Shown piece after piece: positions 1-9,800 of a DNA stretch of 64,000 bases (position 1 is its first letter; each line of letters opens with the position of its first letter). This DNA is from Piliocolobus tephrosceles. Taxonomy: Eukaryota; Chordata; Mammalia; Primates; Cercopithecidae. The translations under genes and the position numbers were made by a program. Location of the stretch: assembly GCF_002776525.5 (NCBI RefSeq), contig NC_045434.1, forward strand, positions 192,066,545 through 192,130,544. Direction: 5' to 3'. The notes under the pieces are model-generated. The model saw nothing but the letters and a program-made list of their open reading frames with translations. It was not told where the DNA came from and did not search any database.

Positions 1-46
1 CCACCACCACCACCACCACCACCACCACCACCACCACCACCACCAC
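1..46. repeat. (CCA)n microsatellite
   Basis: Fifteen perfect CCA trinucleotides open the window and presumably continue to its left. This is a simple repeat and likely length-polymorphic. No reading frame of interest runs out of it. Confidence 0.97.
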
Positions 47-49
47 TTA

Positions 50-225
50 CTGAGGGTTTTTGCTGTGCCAGGCACTGCCTGTGCTGTCTCACCTCATCCT
101 GAGGCAGATTTCCCATTTCACCAATGAGAACTTTGAACTTTGGAGTCAGAGAGGTTGAACACAGTAAGGAGCTTCAGAATTTGAACCTGGTTCTGTGTAA
201 CTCCAGAGTCAAGCTCTGAAGCACT
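50..225 (-). repeat. MIR SINE fossil
   Basis: The order of elements fits a reversed MIR: a 'tgccaggcactg' word, then a stretch like 'cccatttcaccaatgaga', then 'agagaggttgaa', then 'tttgaacctgg' and a 'ccagagtc' end. MIRs are ancient tRNA-derived SINEs, and divergence here is high as expected for their age. Confidence 0.55.
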
Positions 226-429
226 TGGTGGGAGAACACCCTGGACAAATACTTTGTGTAAAGGTCAGGAGAGGGGTGCACCTTTGGGAAACTGCTGAGT
301 TCACCTGCTGGCTCATTACCAGCTGGGCTCGACCGAGGCACCCTGTCTCCCAGTCTAGTGCCCCTTTGATGCACTGGGTGACTGGTGCTGTGGGGAGTCT
401 GAGTTCAAGTTGAGGACTGAGTCCAAATC

Positions 430-575
430 CATGTCTGTGACTCATTGTCTCTTCAGTTGTAAGTCAGTTGTTTCCCCTTGCTGAGCCTCGGTTTCCCCAG
501 CTGGAAAGCAGGCAGATGTTTACCATGCCCATTTCACCTGACTGCTGGCAGGAGTCACTAAGACAGTAGATGTGG
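430..575 (+). repeat. MIR SINE fragment
   Basis: The core reads like 'ttgctgagcctcggtttccc' followed by an 'agctggaaag' stretch, which is the MIR core in sense orientation. The 3' end fades into unique DNA. Confidence 0.5.
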
Positions 576-969
576 AGACTCTGACTAAAATAGAGTTGTG
601 CCGTGCTAATTCTTGCAGGTGCTGCACTTCCACTCTCTCTGGGAGACAATGCCACTCTGCACTGCCCCAGCCTCCCTGACGATGCTCTCCTCCCTTGCTG
701 ACGATGAGGGTTCTAGCCCCTTCCATGTGGAGGTGGGTGAGGAGGAGGCCTTGTCACCTTCTCTGAAAGCATTGATGATCAGAGTCTGGGATGAGGGTGT
801 AGGAGGAGCCCTGGTTTCACTCTGAACCCACCTGTGACCTCGGGCGAGTCAGCATCTATCTCCACATGCCTTGTCTTCCTGGAAACTCCACATGTCCGGG
901 GAGGTGAGATGAGGGTCCATGCTCTCCAGCCTCTAGCGATATCTGAGAGGAAACACTTGCTGGATGTGT
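576..969. other. unassigned non-coding DNA
   Basis: I see no gene, no clear repeat and no splice-like structure here. The open frames in this interval are short (70-94 codons) and have composition expected by chance. Confidence 0.6.
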
Positions 970-1130
970 GGGGCATGACGCTGAGCTGCTTGCCCAGCTG
1001 TTTGATCCCAACCACCCCACTAGGCAGAATCTGACATTGTCCCCGTTCTACAGAAGAGAACACTGAGGCTCTGAGTCAGAAAGTGACCTGCCCAGGTAAG
1101 TGCAGCTGGAAGTAGTGAAGCTGGAGTTGG
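970..1130 (-). repeat. MIR SINE fossil
   Basis: The words 'ttctacagaagaga', 'actgaggctctgagtcag' and 'agtgacctgcccaggt' are the reversed MIR core, preceded by a weak left part. It is an old copy with indistinct ends. Confidence 0.6.
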
Positions 1131-1682
1131 GCCTGGGGCTTTGGAATTCACTCAGCTGCCATCTCTGAGGGGCCTTTCCCTCCAGGGGGGTCTGGACGAG
1201 GACACTGGGGCTACCACCTGGGCCACATGACCTCAGGACCCCACAAACCTCAGAGGCTGCTCCTCTTTGCCTACAGGCCTGAGCATGCAGGCTGGGGAGG
1301 GGAGGCTCTCTCCCATGCATGATGAGTTTTCATGAAAAGTCCATCTATGCCCAAGGCCCAGTCATCTTCTTCCTTCACCTCCTCCCCTGCACCCATCAGA
1401 TGCAGGGCTTGGGGCTCTGGCAGGCCTATAGTTTGAGCCACTGTGGTTAGAGCTCTGAGGTCAGATGGGGGTGGGGGGGGGGGTAAAGTTCCCATTTACA
1501 CCCCCATCTGGATGGGGCCAGGGAGTGACTTGGGGTGAGGTGGAGGAGAGCGGGGAACCCATGGGGCACCTTGAGTCCAGATGGGACTCCTCCAGGACTG
1601 TGGGGCTTAGTCCCTGCCCTATTCTGTTTCAGTGGATATCTGGCTTAGGTGAGACCAGAAAGGCTGCACTGAGCTCTCAAGA
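1131..1682. other. unassigned GC-rich DNA with a G-run
   Basis: No gene or repeat is recognised. At 1467-1483 there is a run of 5 G, one T and 11 G, which could fold as a G-quadruplex on the plus strand and is prone to length error in sequencing. The flanks are ordinary non-coding sequence. Confidence 0.6.
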
Positions 1683-1850
1683 ATGTGGGTCTCATACCTG
1701 CCAGCTGCAGACCTTGGGTCAGGTCACTTAGCCTCACTGGGCCTCAGCTTTCCCATCTGTGCTGTGGGGGTAATCGTGTCCCTCCCTTCTGGTGAAGATT
1801 TGCTGGCTTGATGCATGTAAAATGCGGGGCCCACTGAAGGCCACTTGGGC
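1683..1850 (+). repeat. MIR SINE
   Basis: The sense MIR core is clear: 'gggtcaggtcacttagcctc', then 'tttcccatctgtg', then 'gggggtaatcgtg'. The 3' part continues to about 1850. No gene lies nearby. Confidence 0.7.
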
Positions 1851-2024
1851 ACCTCGGCTCAGTGAGCGTGAGTGAGCATCAGTGATGATTGCCACAGCCT
1901 TGGAAGGTCTGACCTGGCCTGACGCTCAACTGGTGTCTTGGCTGCTGTAGGATCTGGTGATGGGGTGATTTAAAAGTGATACTCAGAATAATAATGGTGC
2001 TATTATCACTACTCATAGTGTTGA

Positions 2025-2235
2025 GTTCAGAAAACAGACCTGGTCAGAAACTGCCTGCATTCGAATTCTGACCCCAGAACTTACTGGGTGGGACGTGGGA
2101 CAAGTTACTAACCTCCCAAAGCCTCAACTTCTCCCCTCTAACACGAGGGCATAATCTCTAACTCAGAGATGGGCTGAGAAAAGTGTTCAGCACCCCCCCG
2201 GCACACAGCGAGTGCCCAATCAGTGTTGGCTACTG
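2025..2235 (+). repeat. MIR SINE, near full length
   Basis: It begins with a region like 'cattcgaattctgacccc', has a core with 'gggacaagttactaacctcc' and ends in 'gcacacagcgagtgcccaat'. These are the MIR head, core and tail in order. Confidence 0.75.
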
Positions 2236-2304
2236 TTGGCCATTTGTGGAGGACTTTCAACATAAGCTCTGTGGAAGGCTTTTGTGTTTTGTCCAGTGCT
2301 GTTG

Positions 2305-2375
2305 TGAGTGCCCAGAAGGGAGCCTGGCACATAGCAGATGCTCAGTGTACATTTGCTGAATGAATGCGTGGAAGG
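2305..2375 (+). repeat. MIR/L2-type 3' tail
   Basis: The words 'agcctggcacatagcagatg' and 'gctgaatgaatgcg' are the tail shared by L2 and related elements in sense orientation. Only the tail is recognisable. Confidence 0.55.
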
Positions 2376-2594
2376 ATGTTGGTGTGTTTCACTGAGGCCT
2401 GACACGGTGAGTGCTCAGCCAGGGTTGGGCCCGGATTCTGCCCTGGGCTGTGCCCAGCTCACTCTATTTCTTCAGACCCTGCTTGGAGCATCCTTTCTGC
2501 TCTTAACAGATGAGGTGCTTTACCACTGGACTGGTGCCAAGCTTAAAGAGTGTCTGAGCTGCTACCTGCTATGCACTGTCACTGAGTCATGGGT

Positions 2595-2671
2595 CTTTCT
2601 CTCTCTCTCTCTCACACACACACATACACACACTCACACACACATATTCACACACACACACACTCACACAC
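2595..2671. repeat. (TC)n-(CA)n compound microsatellite
   Basis: A short CT tract runs directly into CA repeats broken by single 'tacac', 'ctcac' and 'tattc' variants. The interruptions mean it is old. It generates an artefactual 112-codon reading frame rich in Thr-His. Confidence 0.95.
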
Positions 2672-3360
2672 GGTAGCTGGCTGTTAAGCAGTGGTCCCTT
2701 CCCAGCTTCTCTGCCTGGTGTACCCTGCATGGTTTCCCGGCCTCAAGGGCAGGTGTAATCAGTGGTCAGGAACCTGGAGGGTCCTTAAATGCCCTCCACC
2801 AAGATCCACAAACCTCTGTCTGCAAATGGGCAATGCTGCCTTGAGGGATGAAGTGCCTGCCCCTCCCCCACTTCAGCCAATTAGGCTACAGTGAGAGGGG
2901 ATTTCCAGGGCCTTTCCTGAGAGGACTTTTGATGGACATGGACAGAGACCCCAGGGGCTGGCCTTCCAGGGCAAAGGGAAGGTACCAGAAGGGAGGGAGG
3001 AGTGGCTAAGATCCACCTATGCCCACCCTCCGCTGCCTCAACACAGCTGCAGTGACCAGTTAGGTGCCCTTTGGTCTCCATGCATCTATGGGCTCTTCGC
3101 CCCCAGCGGATGTCTCTGGGGTGTCCCTTTACCCTGGGCTGGGGATCCCTGTGACCCTTTTCTTGTTCTTCCCTCTCCCACATGAACTCAGGGGGTATCT
3201 GGCTCAGGTTTGTCAACTCAGGAAGATTTTGCTGCCCAGGGGACAGCTGGCAAACAAAGCCTGGAGACATTTTTAGTTGTCACAACTGGACTGGTGGTGG
3301 TGGGTCCTCCTCTAGGGGTAGAAGCCAGAGCTGCTGCTGAGCAACCTGTAGTGCACAGGG
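2672..3360. other. unassigned non-coding DNA
   Basis: About 690 bases without a recognised gene or repeat. A 129-codon open frame on the minus strand (2881-3270) has no familiar domain, and its length is within chance for GC-rich DNA. Confidence 0.6.
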
Positions 3361-3429
3361 CGGTCCTCCACGAGAAAGAATTATCCAGCCCCCAAAAGTC
3401 CATAATGCTGCTGTGGAGAAGCCCCACAG

Positions 3430-3545
3430 GACGTATGGAGAATGAGAGTCGGAGGGGGCGGTGATCCGCCCAAAGTCGCACAGCGTGTTGGTTGCAGGTC
3501 CAAGACTATAACCTGGGTTTCCTGACTCTGCTGGTCTGGCTGCGG
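3430..3545 (-). repeat. MIR SINE fragment
   Basis: The words 'ccgcccaaagtcgcacagcg' and 'aacctgggtttcctgactct' correspond to the reversed MIR core and head. The left part has decayed. Confidence 0.55.
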
Positions 3546-3599
3546 GGCCGGCGTCAGTGCTGTGGGCCTGAGTGCCAAGTGGCCGCTTTGTCTCCAGCC

Positions 3600-3800
3600 T
3601 GGTTTTTGTTTCTCCCTAAATCATTTCGATTTCGGAAACATTTTTATCTGTGTTTTCATTCTCCCTTGTTTTTCATTGTGCTTTCTCTCTGGGTAATCCT
3701 AGGCTTGCAGGCAGCTAAGTACGACGTGTACATTTCAATGAAATGCAATAAAATATAATTGAACATATTTCTTTCATGTCTGAGCGACGGATTAATCTCC
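3600..3800. promoter_or_regulatory. AT-rich island, candidate conserved element
   Basis: A sharply AT-rich 200-bp block sits in GC-rich surroundings and is not a repeat I recognise. It holds 'ataaaatataattgaac' and a 9-bp GGATTAATC at 3789-3797, a word bound by K50 homeodomain proteins (OTX/PITX/GSC class, established knowledge). Regulatory function is inference only. Confidence 0.3.
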
Positions 3801-4650
3801 CACACACATCTCTGTTTCCTCTTTGCTCCCTCCACGTTTTGTCGGAGTGTTTCCTCCCCTACCCAGCATCGCTGGGATTTGAATGGTTCCCTCTCCCCTG
3901 GTCACTGGAGATAGACACACAGTCCTGACTCTATAGTCCCACATCTGTGATTGATAAATGATGCTCCCGGGGCAGAGGAGAAGGAACTGCTGGGGAGAAT
4001 GCCAGCCTCAGGTGGGGAGAGAAGAAGGGTCTCTGCTGCTGATGGGGAGCAGTGGGGGTTCATCAGTGGGACCGGGAAGGCCTCCTGTGATGCAAGGACC
4101 CTCCCGGGAAGACACACTCTTGGTGCAGCCATTTTGGGTCCCCAGTGAGTGCAGGATCAGCAGGGACGCCCTGGACTGCCTTCACATAACTGTGAAGTGC
4201 AGGCTCAGCTCAGGGGAAGAGCGAGAGGCATCAGATGGAGCAGGGGCCACAGCCTCAGGGGCGATGTGAGAAACATGGAGGAACCCCATCAGTTGGAGAA
4301 GGTTCATGGTGAGGACCTGTGGGTTCTTGTCAGTTGTGGGGAGCAGTTTCACTTCCATCCTGGGAGCAATAGGGAACTCATAAGGGATCTAAGCAAGGAA
4401 GGCACGAGCAGATAACTGCTCTCTCTGGTTGCTGGTCAGGAAGGGACTGTGGGGCAGGAGCTGGAGCAGGAGACTGAAAAGAAGCTGCAAAAGGGCCCAG
4501 ATGGAGGTGATGGGGATGGAAAAGGCCACGAGTTGGAGAGAGAGGATGGATTACAGAGATCCTGCTGCCTCCCTGAACATTTATTTTATTCATTTTCTAT
4601 GTCCCATAATAATTGCTAAAAGTAAAAGAAGGCACAATCACTTTGTAGAC
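3801..4650. other. unassigned DNA with a possible old repeat
   Basis: No gene is seen. Between about 4290 and 4560 the text 'gagcaatagggaactcataa' and 'gcaggagctggagcagga' recalls an ancient interspersed repeat that also seems present at 54830-55035, but I cannot name the family. Confidence 0.4.
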
Positions 4651-4985
4651 TAGTCAGAGGTGAGCAGGCTGGCAGCAGGTGATCAGGCAGGTAGGAGGGA
4701 GGCAGGCAGGGAGGAGTTGGGAGCAGGTGAATGGGCAGGGAGGAATAAGGTAGACAGGCAGGAGGTGAGCAGGCAGGGAGGAGGTGAGCAGGCAAGGAGG
4801 AGAAAAGCAGGCAGGGAGGAGGTGTGCCTGCTAATAGGAAATGAGCAAGCTGTAGGAGATGCACAGGCTCTTGCAGGCGGTGAGCCAGGTGTAGGAATGT
4901 GGGCAGGCTGATAATGAAGTGAGCCAGCTGGTAGAAGGTGTCTAGCATGATTTTAAGTGAGCAGTCTGGCAGGAAATGGGCAGGG
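4651..4985. repeat. degenerate minisatellite, 'gagcaggcagggaggaggt' unit
   Basis: A G-rich purine unit of about 17-22 bases recurs more than twelve times with substitutions and indels: 'gtgagcaggcagggaggag' is clearest at 4756-4800, and worn 'gagccaggtg'-type units run to about 4985. It gives mirror-image open frames on both strands. GG and GGG tracts give some quadruplex potential. It matches no transposon. Confidence 0.85.
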
Positions 4986-5424
4986 TGGCCAGGGAGTCCT
5001 GGACCTCATGGCTATCCAATGGAAGGATCCTGTGGAGCGCTTGTGCTGGGCATGCCAGTGGGGTGGAAACCGTCCCATGTTGCCTGGGGGCCTTATGAGT
5101 GTCTGTGTGTTCCAGGGTCGGCTGTGTCTGCTGAGCCCCATCATGGCTCCTGTGGGAGCAGCTGTTTGAGCTGGGATATGCTGCAGGGCTCAGGCAGGGG
5201 CTTTGTTGGCTCCAGGTGCCATGCGACGGACCCAGGCAACCATCCTCATAATGGGCTCAGAGAGCTTCGGGGGGGTGGCTTGGCATGGTCAGACACTTGA
5301 ACTTCCCTGTACCAGGAATAGGGTGGTTCCAGGCTTCGTGGTGCTCACATCCCCATGGTTGCCTTATCTTTGCAGTGCCCTGATGCCCAGCCTGGAGCTG
5401 AACACATAAGTCACCCAGGAGCCC
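4986..5424. other. unassigned non-coding DNA
   Basis: Nothing with a recognisable family is seen. A 120-codon plus-strand frame (4938-5300) begins inside the preceding minisatellite and has no known domain. Confidence 0.6.
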
Positions 5425-5512
5425 TCAATGTGGTGCAGTGGAATCTAGAATTTAGAGTCAGGCAGACTGACGTGAAATCCTTATTCAGTTGCTTACTCGT
5501 TGTGCCACCTTG
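5425..5512 (+). repeat. MIR, left half (split by LTR insertion)
   Basis: The text 'tttagagtcaggcagactga' to 'cttactcgttgtgccacctt' is the 5' half of a sense MIR. Its continuation appears at about 6719-6835, after a 1.2-kb insertion, so the LTR landed inside this older SINE. Confidence 0.65.
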
Positions 5513-5766
5513 TGTGTTAGGCTGTTCTTGTGTTGCTATACAGAGATGCCTGAAACCGTGTAATTTATAAAGAAAAGAGGTTCAATTGGCTCACTGTTCT
5601 GCAGGCTATACAGAAAGCATGGTGCTGGCATCTTGCTTGGCTTCTGGGGAGGCCTCAGGGAGTGGAGAATGGCCTCAGGGAACTTACTAAAGGCGGTGGA
5701 AGGTGAAGCGGGAGCAGGCGTGTCACATGGCAGGAGTGGGAGCAAGAGAGGGGTGCCATACACTTT

Positions 5767-6040
5767 GTTTTTTTTTTTTTTTTTTGAGACAGAGTCTCGC
5801 TCTGTCACCCAGACTGGAGTGCAGTGGCGCGATCTTGGCTTACTGCAAGCTCCGCCTCCCAGATTCACGTCATTCTCCTGCCTCAGTCTCCCGAGTAGCT
5901 GGGACTACAAGTGCCCACCGCTGCGCCCGGCTAATGTTTTTGTATTTTTAGTAGAGACAGGGTTTCACCTGACCTCATGATCCACCTGCTTTGGCCTCCC
6001 AAAGTGCTGGGATTACAGGCGTGAGCCACCATGCCCGGCT
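5767..6040 (-). mobile_element. AluY/Sc-type SINE with internal deletion
   Basis: A reversed Alu: the poly-T comes first, then both monomers, ending 'gccaccatgcccggct'. A perfect 17-bp target duplication starting 'ggggtgccatac' flanks it (5750-5766 and 6041-6057). 'gcaagctccgcctcc' favours the Y side. About 25-30 bases are missing after 'gggtttcacc' near 5968, where the sequence jumps straight to 'tgacctcatgatcc'. Confidence 0.96.
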
Positions 6041-6158
6041 GGGGTGCCATACACTTTTAAAACAACCAGATCTCATGAGAAATCATTCATGGTTGTGGGG
6101 ACAGCACCAAGGGGATGGCGCTAAACCATTCATGAGAAATCCACCCCCATGATCCAAT

Positions 6159-6629
6159 TGAGGTAAGAGGCAGGGCTGGACTCAGGAGGCAGGACTCAGC
6201 TCTAGTGGTGTGGCTTGGACACCAGACCAAATTGAGGACTGGCTAAGACAAGCGTGGGGCGGAAGCAGTTTTCCATAAGACACACCAGTGTGCCATGTCA
6301 GTTTACCGTTTCCATGGCAACACCTGGAAGTTACCCTTTCCCTAGAAATGTTTGCATTACCTGCCACCTAACTTGCATATAATTAAAATTGGGTATAATT
6401 TAAAAGTGAGTTCTGACAACAGAACAGCCTTTGATCTGCTACTCTGGGCGCACTGCCTGTAGGGTAACCCTGCTCTGTGAGGAGCAGTAACTTTGCTGCT
6501 GCTGCACACTGCTGCTTCAATAAAAGTTGCTGTCTAACACCACCGGCTGGCCCTTGAATTCTCTCCTGGGTGAAGCCAAGAGCCCTCCCAGGCTAAGTCC
6601 CAATTTTGGGGCTCACCTGCCTGGCATCG
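6159..6629 (+). mobile_element. ERV1-class solo LTR nested in MSTB
   Basis: This 471-bp block interrupts the MSTB LTR at exactly matching 4-bp repeats 'caat' (6155-6158 and 6630-6633). It starts with TG and carries a polyadenylation signal 'aataaa' near 6519, about 110 bases before its end. A 4-bp duplication fits class I endogenous retroviruses. I do not assign a subfamily (a MER61-like type is possible). There are no coding remnants. Confidence 0.8.
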
Positions 6630-6718
6630 CAATAACCTCCCACCAGGCCCTCCAACACTAGGGATTACAATTCAACATGCAATTTAGAGGGGGCAACATC
6701 CACACAATATCACCCTTG

Positions 6719-6840
6719 TAGGCATTTTACTTCCTGGAGCCTTCGTTCTCCATCTGGGAAAGGGGCGCCATTGCTGCATTTCCCAGAGCTGCTCTGATGA
6801 ATCACTTGGTGCCCTGTGGGTACTCGGTAACTGCCTCATC
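6719..6840 (+). repeat. MIR, right half
   Basis: This continues the SINE begun at 5425: 'cattttacttcctggagcct', then 'ctccatctgggaaa', then a 'tgggtactcggtaact' tail. Joining the halves across the LTR restores MIR order. Confidence 0.6.
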
Positions 6841-7144
6841 CTTACTCCCAAAGCCCCATGGTGAGAAGGCTCCTCAGCGTGGGAACTGTGGGGCCATCAA
6901 TCCCTAAAGGTAGTGGTGATGAAGTTGCTCCTTCTGAGGACACAACCTTGTGGGCCTCAAAGGCTGTTCAAGTTTCTGGGGCCCCTGAGAAATACAACCA
7001 TCCCTGGTGTTTCACCCCAAAGCCTCCACGAGCTGTGCACATAGAGACAGGGGGGCAGGCATCCAGGAGCAAGGTGTGGGCAGAGACGGGGTGATGAGGA
7101 GGGTGAGGGTAGCCAGGGTGGAGGAAGAGGGAAGAAGGCATTGG
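6841..7144. other. unassigned non-coding DNA
   Basis: About 300 bases with no gene or repeat that I can support. Confidence 0.6.
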
Positions 7145-7285
7145 TGACAATAGCAGTAGCCAACACATCTCCACTTGCAAATGAGGGGACTGGGCACAGA
7201 GGGGCTGTGTGCATTTTCCACGGTCACACATCACTGGTGTTCAAACCCAAGAGACCCAGCTGCATAGTCGGGCTCTCAACTGTGA
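7145..7285 (-). repeat. MIR SINE fragment
   Basis: The reversed core is visible: 'acttgcaaatgaggggactg', then 'cacggtcacacatcactggt' and 'ttcaaacccaagagaccc'. Confidence 0.65.
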
Positions 7286-7404
7286 ACCTGAGGAGGGAGA
7301 ATGTAGGCAAGGAGCTCCGGGGAGCCTACGGCCACCCTGGCACAGTGCACCATCCTGCCCCCATGTCCCCGGTGTGAGGTGACAAGCTGGGGCAGGGTTG
7401 TCAT

Positions 7405-7565
7405 GCATAGCACCAGTAATTGACAAGGGCAGAGCATTCAGGTCTCTGTAAGAGGAAGGAACTGCTCAAGGACTTAATCTCAGGCTGGGAATGCATTGAT
7501 CCGGGAACTGGCTGCACCCAGAATTCAAACCCAGACCTGCCTGATGTCAATGTCCTAGGGCTTTT
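7405..7565 (-). repeat. MIR SINE fragment
   Basis: The text 'gaaggaactgctcaaggact' and 'attcaaacccagacctgcct' is the reversed MIR core and head. The middle has decayed. Confidence 0.6.
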
Positions 7566-8018
7566 GATGGTCCTGGTTCCCCCTGTGACTGCTGGGCCTC
7601 TTCAGCACTTCTGAGACTGTTTATCAGATACATCATTACCCAGTGTGAGCATTTATGCAATGTTACTTAATCCCAGTGAGGATCAGTAACTGTTTAGGAG
7701 CAGAGTTTGTCAACTGCAGCCTGAGTTTCCTCCTCTCGGCTTCCTCCTCGGAGCCCGGGCAGTGGCTCAGCAGAAGGGGGAGCCAGCCTCCCCAGCCCAT
7801 TAGAGGCCTAGTCTAGTGTCTGGGAAATGTGGCCCATACCTTCCCTACCCCCACTCCCTGCGCGGCTCCCCAGGGCCTGTTCTGTCCTCAGCTCTGCTCT
7901 GTTGAGCTCCCCTGGCCCTTGAGGCTGATGAACACCTTCACTCTCCACCCTTTCCCCACCTCCCCTCCCACAGCCCTGCAGTGTCTGGGGCTGGTCGTGC
8001 CTCCTTGGACATTTAGTG
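7566..8018. other. unassigned GC-rich DNA
   Basis: No gene or repeat family is recognised. The pyrimidine-rich stretch around 7840-7980 gives chance open frames up to 91 codons. Confidence 0.6.
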
Positions 8019-8362
8019 CTGTGATTGGAATGCCCTCTCCAAAAGTCATGTCTACATTCAAGTGCCAATATACCACTACTGAGAGGTGGGGCCTCAGGTC
8101 ATGAGGGGCTCTACCCTCATGAGTGGATTAATGCTGATATGTAGGGAGTGGGCTCCTGATAGAAGGATCAATTTGGTCCCATTTCTCTGTCTCATGCACA
8201 CTTCCTTGCCACCCAATGTCTTCTACCATGGAAGAACGCTCGCCAGATGCAGCACTGTGCACTTGGACTTCCCAGCTCCAGAACTGTGAGCCAAATACAC
8301 TTCTGTTTTTTATAGATTACCCCATCTGTGGAATTCTGTTATAGCAGGAGAAAATGAGCTGT
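8019..8362 (+). mobile_element. MLT1/MST-type MaLR solo LTR
   Basis: It reads 'gctgtgattggaatgccctc', 'gaggtggggcctcaggtcat', 'ctccagaactgtgagccaaa' and 'cttctgttttttatagatta', the standard order of a sense MaLR LTR. There is no internal region. Divergence is high and the exact ends are uncertain. Confidence 0.8.
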
Positions 8363-8436
8363 CATCCAGCACCTCCCTACCCTCAGGGGCTCCCTACTCC
8401 AGGCTCACCGCTTCCAGTCCCCTCCGCTCATGTGGT

Positions 8437-8665
8437 CATCATTTTGGAGTGAGGGCCTTAGAGTCAGACAGACCCAGCTACCTCACCTCTCATTGGTGTA
8501 TGACTTTGAATGAGTTACAAAACTGCTGCCAGCCTTAGTTTCCCCATCTGTAAATTGGGTTTTATAAAAATGAGTGGCAAATGTCTGTTAAATGCCTGGC
8601 TGATGTCTGGTCATTGTATGTGCTCAGTAAACAGGGCTTACTATTTTATCCCTTCTGTTCTCCAA
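8437..8665 (+). repeat. MIR SINE, near full length
   Basis: The head 'agagtcagacagacccagct', the core 'ttagtttccccatctgtaaa' and a tail like 'tgtgctcagtaaacagggc' appear in order, ending in 'ttactattttatcc'. Confidence 0.8.
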
Positions 8666-8699
8666 AAACACTAGTGATACCCCATTGATAGTATTAAGA

Positions 8700-9395
8700 T
8701 TTTAGCCTGGCATTTAGGGTCCTGACAGTTTGCCTCCAGCATCTTTCCAGCCTCATCACTTTTGTCCCTACCTTCTCTCAGGGTCTGGAGTGGTATTTTC
8801 TCCTGACCACTTGCTGTGACTCAAACATGCCTCATACTCACTTATGCTGTGTGCTCTGTATGAAGCCATTGCTCTCACTGACTCCTTCCATCTTCCCTAT
8901 AAGGCTTAATCCCACTCCCGCCCAGAAATCCACCAAACTTTGAACCACACCTCCTCCAGGAAGCCTTCCAGGATGCCTCAGTTGAGCAGACCTTCTCCCT
9001 CCTCTGAAGTCCTATGCTCCAGCTAGAGACCTCCTGCCTCCAGGTGGTGAGCTTTTTCTCACCTCTGAGCCTGCACATTAGCTGTTGCCTCTGCCTGGAA
9101 TGCTCTCCCTCTGTGCTTCACGGAGGGGCTGGCACACACCTACCCTTCAGATCTCTGTGCCAATATTGCCCTCTCAGAAAGGCCTTTTGTGACCAGCCTT
9201 GTTAATCCCACCCCAGTCCCCAGGTGCACTCTCTGTCCTGTCACCTTGCTATGATCTTCAGTGTACTTGTCAAAATCCACTGATTTTTTTTCTCAAATAA
9301 GTCTTACTGGATGTAAACTCCATGAACTCACTTGTTCACAGTCATTCCCCAGCACAGGGCAGTTCCCTAAGAGGCCCCTAATAAACATGTGGAAA
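8700..9395 (+). repeat. L2 LINE 3' region
   Basis: From about 9060 the sequence follows the L2 3' end: 'ttgcctctgcctggaatgct', 'cttcagatctctgtgccaat', 'gaaaggccttttgtgacc', a 'gtaaactccatgaactc' word and a tail with 'aataaacatgtgg'. The 8700-9060 part resembles the preceding L2 coding region ('caggaagccttccaggatgc') but is more decayed and may be a second fragment. Confidence 0.7.
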
Positions 9396-9456
9396 GCGGG
9401 AGAGAGGAAGGAGGAAGAGAAGGAAAGAGAGAGGGAGAGAAGAAAAGAAGGTAGGA
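9393..9456. repeat. purine-rich (GGAA/GAGA)n tract
   Basis: An imperfect run of A and G only, 'gagaggaaggaggaagagaa'-like, lies between the L2 tail and the Alu head. Confidence 0.85.
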
Positions 9457-9720
9457 GACTGAGGCGGGAGGATTGCTTCAACCTAGGAGATCAAGACCAG
9501 CTTGGGCAACATAGGAAGACAAAAAATAAAATAAAATAATTTAGCCAGGTGTGGTGGTGTGTGCCTGCAGTCCCAGCTACTGGGGAGGCTGAGGTGGGAG
9601 GATGGCTTGAGCCCGGGTGGTCAAGGTAGGTGTTAACTGTGATTGCACCACTGCACTCCAGCATGGGTGACAGAGTGAGACTCTGTCTCAAACAAAACAA
9701 AACAAAAACCAAAAAAAAAA
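9452..9720 (+). mobile_element. AluJ-type SINE, 5' truncated
   Basis: The copy enters partway through the left monomer ('gactgaggcgggaggattgc') and runs through the A-rich linker and the right monomer to an 'aaaacaaaacaaaaacc' tail. Its divergence fits an old Alu. The tail grades into a purine tract. Confidence 0.92.
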
Positions 9721-9800
9721 GAGAAGTAGGGAGGGAGAAGAGAAGAAGAGAGGGAAGGAGGGAAAAAGGAAGGAAGGTAAGAAAAGAAAGGGAGGAGATA
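9721..9800. repeat. purine-rich (GGAA)n tract after an Alu tail
   Basis: All-purine sequence such as 'gaagtagggagggagaagag' follows the Alu poly-A, a common product of tail mutation and expansion. Confidence 0.85.

Larger units (their letters stand above)
5513..6713 (-). mobile_element. MSTB/MLT1A-type MaLR solo LTR, interrupted twice
   Basis: The LTR is reversed. Its 3' end reads 'gtgttaggctgttcttgtgt' at the left, followed by 'aatttataaagaaaagagg', and its 5' end is 'acacaatatca' at the right. Flanks carry a short 'ccttg' repeat (5508-5512 and 6714-6718), consistent with a 5-bp target duplication. An Alu (5767-6040) and a second LTR (6159-6629) are nested within it. No internal retroviral genes are present, so it is a non-coding remnant of an endogenous retrovirus-like element. 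Confidence 0.88.

Noticed and set aside
2338..2676. 112-codon plus-strand frame ending in Thr-His repeats
   Set aside because: Its end is the TC/CA microsatellite and its start is an L2/MIR tail.
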